From the IMG/VR virus record IMGVR_UViG_3300021961_007995, positions 1-20,557 of that record: a stretch of DNA of 20,557 bases; one strand, written 5' to 3'. The position numbers were made by a program, and so were the translations under genes. This stretch comes from a virus. The notes below the pieces were generated by a model. It saw only the letters and a program-made list of their open reading frames with translations. It was not told where the DNA came from and did not search any database. Shown here piece after piece: positions 15,638 through 20,557 of this stretch (positions within the stretch are counted from its first letter, which is position 1; every line of letters begins with the position of its first letter).

Positions 15638-18600
15638 CCACCTCCGATTGCTACTTCGACGCTCATGTTGACCACGGTGATGGGCAGCGGATCCGTTTGG
15701 CGCAACAGCACCTGACCGCCGCTGGCCCAGCTAGGGGGAATCATCACGTCCACTTCCTCCGTCAGCAGGCTCGGCGTGGTCGTGTAGACGTTGCTCTTGA
15801 CTAGCCTGTTGGCATCAGGGCCGATGTAGAACTCGCTCGACCTGTAGACCCGCATGGCCACCTTGTTGACGTTCTTGACGATGCCCTGACCGAAGGCTTC
15901 GGTGTTCAGGATCATCGGCAAGGTCTGCAAGTCTGACGTGTACGGCAGGCCAACCGTGATGATCTGCCCAACGGTCGCAGGCGTGGTCAGCGTGATGCTG
16001 CCGCCAATAACCTTCTTGCTCGGCTGCACCTTGCCGTTGACCACCACCGACACCACCTTGTTCTCGAGGTGCCCAAGGTTGGACACCGTGCTTTCGGTGC
16101 CAGCGGCTGTGCGAGTCAAACCAGAGTCCACGAACCACGACGAGGCCAGCGACGTGAAGTTGCGCGTTTCCATGCGCTCGACGTAACGCTTGGTCACGCT
16201 GTTGATCGTGCGCTTGACGATGACGTAGAGGTAATCCTCCTCGCCTTCCGCGATCACCGCGCAGGACTCAAACTCGCCATCGGTATCGTGCTGGTGCCAG
16301 CTGCCGATCTGCTCTTCAGGCACATACGTCAGGCCCAGCAACTTGCCGTTGTTGGACACAAACCACAGCATCGGCTGGGGCGACTTGGCGTAGGCCATGT
16401 CACGAATCTCGTAGTCATCAAACAGGTGCGCAGCGCGAAGGCTGAGGTCGCCCGTGATGTAGCCGTTGGCTTGCCAGTTGTAGCCCATCTCGCGGATGTG
16501 ACCGCCTCGAGCCGCGCAGTAAATGAGCGACGTGTTGACGATAATGGGCTGCACGTTGCTGGAGCCGATGAAGCTCTGCGGCTTGACCGAGATGGTGTAC
16601 GGGGTCAGCGCATCGCCGTTGACCGAGGTGACGCGCCATTCGGCAGAGTTGGTCAGCAACACAAGCTGCTGCAACGGGACGATGTGGCGAATCGTGTTGG
16701 ATTCCCTCGCCGCGACTTGGAAAAAGATGCGGTCTGAGTCGAGCGTCGGCAAGTGGTACGACAGGTTGGATTCTGTGCCGCTTGCCGTCATCCACACAGC
16801 TTGCGGCTGCGTGTTGGTTCCGCCAAAGCAACGGCGCTGCTCGTAGTAACCAACCGCACCGGGGTAGTTGTTGGCCGTGACAAGGTCGCTGCCAAAGATG
16901 GGCGTAGTGCGCCCCATGTCCGGCGCAATGTTGTCATCCTTGAACGAAGCCGTAGTTGTTGGGTCCGCTGGCTGCTCAACCTGACCAATGTAGCCGTATA
17001 AACCTGACTGCTCCTTGTAGACGTTGTAACGAATCGCGCCAGCGACCTTGGTCCAAGTGATTGTGTTGCAGGCACCAGCTACAAACAGATTGTTGGTGAC
17101 CGTCACTGACGATGATGCAATAGACTCGGTAAAATCTTCGGCAACCGCCGTAACCTTGTACGAGTTGGTTGTGTCAATCGTCGGGCTGCTAAGCTGAAAT
17201 CTGCCAGTCTTGCCAATCGAAATGCGGAATCCGCTTGTTGATGACAACAGATCAATCAACGATCCAGTTGGCGTAGCGGAAACACGAAAGGTCGTAGCCG
17301 TAGGATTGCGAACGTAATAAGTGGTGCCAGCGGTTAGCCCAGAAGGCACTACGTTGAATCCAGCGTTGTTGAAAATAACTGGGCACTGGTCGGCAAGATT
17401 GTGAGTGCCACCAAGCGTGGTAATGAGTTCAGTTCCAGCATCGCCGCTGCAAGTCCAATCAGCCAGCGCATCGCCGGTAGTGTTGAAGTTGACATCTTGT
17501 CCACCATCATAGGTTTTGATGGTTAGCTGCGTTGGAAGCCCAGCCTGCGCACTTTCTTGAATGACATAAAACTTGTCGTTGATGAAGTTCCAACGGCAAT
17601 CGTAGATATAAACGGTGTCGTTTTTGGCAAACCCATGATCGCTGGTAAACTCAAACACAACGCGATCATTGCTGTTGGTTACCGTGTTGTCCCACCTGCG
17701 AGCCAAGTTGATCTCAATAGATCCGCCGCGAGTTGGCGTGACGCTGAGTCCAGTTGGCGTGGTAACGCCAGCCTGAAAGGTCATCTGCTCAAGCAAGAAC
17801 TTGGTCGCGGATACACGGCGCAGTTCGTGAACAGGGTATTCAGGATGGACAAAGGTAACGATGTCGTTGGATTGCGCGTGATGAATGTCAAAAATATGCG
17901 CTTCAATGTATGGCGTTGGAATCTCGTATTCGCCAGTTGACGGTTGCAAGTACCAGAACGCGGAGCTGGTAGGCGTAGGGCTGGTTACTGGATCGGAATA
18001 CGCAAGGCCCTGCACATCACGAAAGTAGTACGCACGCTCGTTTGGTGCGGTGCCAGCTCGAGCAAGGTCGCCGCGTTCATATGCGTAGTAGCCGTTGCAG
18101 TTGCCGCCGGAGTTTCCAAAATCAAAAGCCGATCCGCCAATGGTTTCAGATATTTGAAACGTGCCAGAAGCAGCTCCAATAACATAGAAAATGCGGTTGG
18201 CGGCTATTTCGGATGGCAAGTTTGCGCCAGTGAAAAACACCTTGTCGTTGTTGGCCAGCGGATGGCTTGCCCAGTTGACGATGTTTGTGCTGCCCGTGAA
18301 CGTAACTGCTGCGCTTGGAGTCTTGTATGCGCTGATCGTGCCGATTGTGGGGGAAAGCAGCGTTGCGCCCTGCGTGTGAAAGCGCATGTAACCTTCGGCG
18401 TTTGGGCTATCGCTGCGCACGCCAAGCTCAAGAACCAGCGTCTGCGTCGTGTTGTAGGTGAACGGGATCAACCTCGACTTGCGCTGGCTGGTCTTGGTCT
18501 CGCGCACAAAGCGCGTGCCCGGCCTATTGAGCGCAGGCCCCTGCGGCTTCACGATGAAGTTGCGCAGGGTCGCGGCACCGGATTGGTACTTCGCGTCATC

Positions 18601-18672
18601 AATGCGCCCGAACATCTCGGGGCTGATTTCGCCGCCAGCGAACGAACGAGTGTAGACGCGAGTGTTGGGCAT
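15634..18672 (-). CDS. Tail tubular protein B / nozzle-like tail protein with beta-module insertions
   Basis: This protein has 1,012 residues. The N-terminus ('VYTRSFAGGEISPEMFGRID', 'ATLRNFIVKPQGPALNRPGTRFV', 'RLIPFTYNTTQTLVLELG') and the core from about 590 ('EQRRCFGGTNTQPQAVWMTA', 'GTESNLSYHLP', 'VPLQQLVLLTNSAEWRV', 'SNVQPIIVNTSLIYCAARGG', 'LLGLTYVPEEQIGSWHQHDT') belong to a widespread phage tail family that I equate with the T7 gp12 (nozzle) role from its content and from its place between gp11- and gp14-like genes. Between them are inserted beta-rich modules resembling FCCH-like repeats (about 133-188, 341-398 and 423-480) and a fibronectin III-like segment (about 493-561). The DNA for 17080-18250 is AT-richer (about 43-48% GC in sampled lines against about 62% outside). 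The start lies 1 nt after the upstream TAA and has a short-spaced AGG. 'Tail fibre' is a less likely alternative. Confidence 0.7.
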   Translation of the reverse strand: MPNTRVYTRSFAGGEISPEMFGRIDDAKYQSGAATLRNFIVKPQGPALNRPGTRFVRETKTSQRKSRLIPFTYNTTQTLVLELGVRSDSPNAEGYMRFHTQGATLLSPTIGTISAYKTPSAAVTFTGSTNIVNWASHPLANNDKVFFTGANLPSEIAANRIFYVIGAASGTFQISETIGGSAFDFGNSGGNCNGYYAYERGDLARAGTAPNERAYYFRDVQGLAYSDPVTSPTPTSSAFWYLQPSTGEYEIPTPYIEAHIFDIHHAQSNDIVTFVHPEYPVHELRRVSATKFLLEQMTFQAGVTTPTGLSVTPTRGGSIEINLARRWDNTVTNSNDRVVFEFTSDHGFAKNDTVYIYDCRWNFINDKFYVIQESAQAGLPTQLTIKTYDGGQDVNFNTTGDALADWTCSGDAGTELITTLGGTHNLADQCPVIFNNAGFNVVPSGLTAGTTYYVRNPTATTFRVSATPTGSLIDLLSSTSGFRISIGKTGRFQLSSPTIDTTNSYKVTAVAEDFTESIASSSVTVTNNLFVAGACNTITWTKVAGAIRYNVYKEQSGLYGYIGQVEQPADPTTTASFKDDNIAPDMGRTTPIFGSDLVTANNYPGAVGYYEQRRCFGGTNTQPQAVWMTASGTESNLSYHLPTLDSDRIFFQVAARESNTIRHIVPLQQLVLLTNSAEWRVTSVNGDALTPYTISVKPQSFIGSSNVQPIIVNTSLIYCAARGGHIREMGYNWQANGYITGDLSLRAAHLFDDYEIRDMAYAKSPQPMLWFVSNNGKLLGLTYVPEEQIGSWHQHDTDGEFESCAVIAEGEEDYLYVIVKRTINSVTKRYVERMETRNFTSLASSWFVDSGLTRTAAGTESTVSNLGHLENKVVSVVVNGKVQPSKKVIGGSITLTTPATVGQIITVGLPYTSDLQTLPMILNTEAFGQGIVKNVNKVAMRVYRSSEFYIGPDANRLVKSNVYTTTPSLLTEEVDVMIPPSWASGGQVLLRQTDPLPITVVNMSVEVAIGGG
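15641..15645 (-). promoter_or_regulatory. Ribosome binding site for the gp14-like gene
   Basis: A GGAGG on the minus strand lies inside the last codons of the upstream gene. Its spacing is 3 nt to the first ATG and 6 nt to the second. This favours the second methionine as start and indicates translational coupling to the upstream gene. Confidence 0.6.
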
Positions 18673-18673
18673 C

Positions 18674-20557
18674 TTACCTACCGGACATCCACGGGGTTAC
18701 TTGCTCGGGCTTGATGTTGCGCTGCTGGCTGTCCTGCGACTCAGCCTTGCCGAGATACGCAGCCATCATTGCCTGACAACGCTTGCCTTCAGCCGCGCCG
18801 ACATCGCCCTTGAGGATCGGGCCAGCCAACATGCTGGCAAGGTGCCACGACAAGGCCATGGTGAACAGCGGCGTGAACTTGGTGGTGTCCGTGACCAGCG
18901 CGTTGTAGCGCAGCACGGCATCCTTCTGATCCGTGTAGAGGATCTTGTATCCGTACTCGTCCACCTCGACCGTGTACGGCTGCGGGACGTACTGACCAGC
19001 AGCCACCATGGGTGCCGTGTAGAACTGCGCGTTCTGCGGCGCATAGGTTGTGCTGTAGTCATCCGAGGCGTTGGGCGGCAACACCGAGAGGACCGTGTTC
19101 ACGTCGCAGGGAAGGACGTATGCGTAGTCCCATTCGGTGAGCGTGTTGGTGACTGACACCAAGTCCTTGCGCTTGCTGGCAAACGACCAGCTACGCATCT
19201 CAAGCAGCGAGTCGCGGGCAACTGGGTAGAACCTTGCGCAGTGCGATGCCTGCACGCTGCCGTCAGGCGGGTCGATGCTGGTGATGTTGGCCGACTCGCC
19301 AAGGTGCGACAGCGCGAGGTTGCAAATCTCGATGACCTTGGACTTGTCGGTGTTGGGCAAGGCGCAGTTGGCCACGTCTACAAAAGCATCCGCGGCAAGC
19401 TCGCCATTGATGGCCTCGCCAGTGCCGTTGAAGTGCAGCGGGTCACTGCCGATCAGCGTTTGCACATACTGACTGCTGTCGGGGAACAACCGCGGGCTGC
19501 TGTTGGTGTCGATGGTCGCGGCAAAGCCATCCTTGGCGGCGAAGTCAATGATGGCCGCGTTCACCAAGCCCTCGGTGTCGCCAACGATGGTCTGGCCATA
19601 GAAGGTGCCGGTCAGCTCCCAAGGGTTCTTGGGGATGCCTGCGTGGACCGCAGGGATGCGCTTGGGACTTGAGTAGGGGCTGAGTCCTGCGTCGTGGATG
19701 ACGTTGCGCAGCCAGTCGTAGAACGTGTTGAGGGTCTTGGAATACATCTCCCGACCGGCCTCAACGATGGCATCGCCCTCGCCTTGGAAGCCAACGATGC
19801 CCAGCACCTTCAACTGCTTGGCGCTACCCTCGGCCTGCAACGCGGCAGGCGCGATGACCTCGAGCATCTTCTTCAGGCGGACAGCGTTGCCGTCGGGATC
19901 GCTCGGGGTCCAGTCGAGGTACTTGTTGTAGTCCCACCAGCCGATCTCGCCGGGGAAGCCAAAGTAGTTCTGGCTGTTGCGGAAGATTTGAGCAGAGCTG
20001 TTGATGCCCAAATGGATGATGTTGACACGCTTGCCGATGGCGTTGGCGACACGCCAAGCGAACTCAACCATGGCACCAAAGCGGTGGTGGATCTGGTTGA
20101 TGACTCGCGTGACCAAGGCGCTGCCGTGGCTGGTCTTGTGCAGCGAAGGCGGGCTATACATGCGGCTGGTGCCGCTGCCTGCGCCCGTGAAGTTGATGGG
20201 CGTTCCTGCGCCGTCCTTCAGCGTGATCTGGTTGGAGCCGTGCTTGGCCTCAACGTAGTAGACGGTGTCAAAGGACAAGCCCGTAGGCAGCGTGCTGCCG
20301 CTGACTTGCTGGAAGATGACCGCGTCATCCACCGCGAGACTGTCCGCGGATAGGGTCACGCGCTCGTTGGTATCGTCGAACGCGACGGTGTCGTACTGGC
20401 GCACCGTAACGGTGGGCGAGCTGTAGCTGCGGAAGTTGATGGCCTCGAGGTCGATGTAGCTGCCGCTGCCGCCGGAAGGCGTGACGCTGTGGACACGCCA
20501 GAAGCCGTTGGGGTTCAGCTCGCCTGAGTTGTGCTGAAAGGCCAGCAGGCTGACCAT
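18674..20557 (-). CDS. SGNH/sialate-O-acetylesterase-like hydrolase fused to tail tubular protein A (partial)
   Basis: There are 627 residues in frame to the window edge; the first codon seen is an ATG but the gene probably continues outside. Residues about 50-134 form an FCCH-like beta module ('LAVDDAVIFQQVSGSTLPTG', 'DTVYYVEAK', 'GTPINFTGAGSGT'). Residues about 150-392 look like an esterase of the SASA/SGNH type: 'VNIIHLGINS' (block II-like), 'LGIVGFQGEGDA' (254-263; QGEsD block) and 'DPLHFNGTGEAINGELAADA' (Asp372 and His375 as the DxxH pair). The nucleophile block (GQSN) is not present and should lie before the window. Residues 404-627 match tail tubular protein A (T7 gp11, 196 residues): 'VIEICNLALSHLGES', 'ARFYPVARDSLLEMRSWSFA' and a C-terminal helix pair. 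The adaptor joins portal and nozzle. There is no obvious internal start at the junction, so one fused polypeptide is likely. Confidence 0.7.
   Translation of the reverse strand: MVSLLAFQHNSGELNPNGFWRVHSVTPSGGSGSYIDLEAINFRSYSSPTVTVRQYDTVAFDDTNERVTLSADSLAVDDAVIFQQVSGSTLPTGLSFDTVYYVEAKHGSNQITLKDGAGTPINFTGAGSGTSRMYSPPSLHKTSHGSALVTRVINQIHHRFGAMVEFAWRVANAIGKRVNIIHLGINSSAQIFRNSQNYFGFPGEIGWWDYNKYLDWTPSDPDGNAVRLKKMLEVIAPAALQAEGSAKQLKVLGIVGFQGEGDAIVEAGREMYSKTLNTFYDWLRNVIHDAGLSPYSSPKRIPAVHAGIPKNPWELTGTFYGQTIVGDTEGLVNAAIIDFAAKDGFAATIDTNSSPRLFPDSSQYVQTLIGSDPLHFNGTGEAINGELAADAFVDVANCALPNTDKSKVIEICNLALSHLGESANITSIDPPDGSVQASHCARFYPVARDSLLEMRSWSFASKRKDLVSVTNTLTEWDYAYVLPCDVNTVLSVLPPNASDDYSTTYAPQNAQFYTAPMVAAGQYVPQPYTVEVDEYGYKILYTDQKDAVLRYNALVTDTTKFTPLFTMALSWHLASMLAGPILKGDVGAAEGKRCQAMMAAYLGKAESQDSQQRNIKPEQVTPWMSGR

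Noticed and set aside
14819-15715. A 298-residue rightward open frame spanning the gp14-like gene
   Set aside because: It crosses two well-supported leftward gene boundaries and has Arg/His/Leu-rich shadow composition, so it is not a real gene.
1-20557. tRNA genes, CRISPR arrays, insertion sequences and att sites
   Set aside because: I saw no cloverleaf-like segment, no regularly spaced repeat array, no transposase and no convincing attachment site. Nearly all the DNA is occupied by supported coding sequence.

Overview
The window looks like part of the genome of a tailed phage (or prophage) with a short, T7-like tail and a Gram-negative host. No database search was possible; families were recognised from the translated sequence. 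The bulk of the DNA is about 60% GC, with clearly AT-richer patches inside some virion genes. The T7-like virion gene order, the internal (ejected) core proteins and a lipobox-bearing protein in the late operon favour a Gram-negative host. The host genus cannot be read from this sequence.

Two transcription units converge near position 800. On the left, reading rightwards, are the C-terminal part of a RecT-family annealing recombinase (1-600) and an overlapping small helix-turn-helix protein (545-766). Everything else reads leftwards as one tightly packed late operon. In transcription order it holds: a tail tubular A/adaptor protein fused to an SGNH/sialate-O-acetylesterase-like hydrolase (20557-18674, N-terminus cut by the window edge); a large tail tubular B/nozzle-like protein with inserted beta modules (18672-15634); a gp14-like internal virion protein (15637-14837); a gp15-like internal virion protein (14834-12894); a giant 3,898-residue protein in the gp16 position (12863-1167); and a 100-residue lipoprotein or holin-like membrane protein (1143-841). 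The operon ends at a strong leftward terminator (about 765-796), with a second perfect hairpin just before it. Gaps between late genes are 1-30 nt. The longest gene-free stretch is 767-840, which holds the two hairpins.

By analogy with T7, the adaptor and nozzle proteins would complete the tail. The gp14-, gp15- and gp16-position proteins would be carried inside the capsid and ejected into the cell envelope and cytoplasm with the DNA. The most striking object is the giant protein. It resembles the modular 'polyvalent proteins' described by Iyer, Aravind and colleagues, not a classical gp16. It contains two ADP-ribosyltransferase-like modules, several recurrent phage modules of unknown function, a zincin-like HEMWH metalloprotease motif, long coiled coils and a hydrophobic conserved C-terminal region. 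I infer a multi-enzyme payload delivered with the genome. The second unusual object is the esterase-adaptor fusion, which would place a carbohydrate-deacetylating activity in the tail itself.
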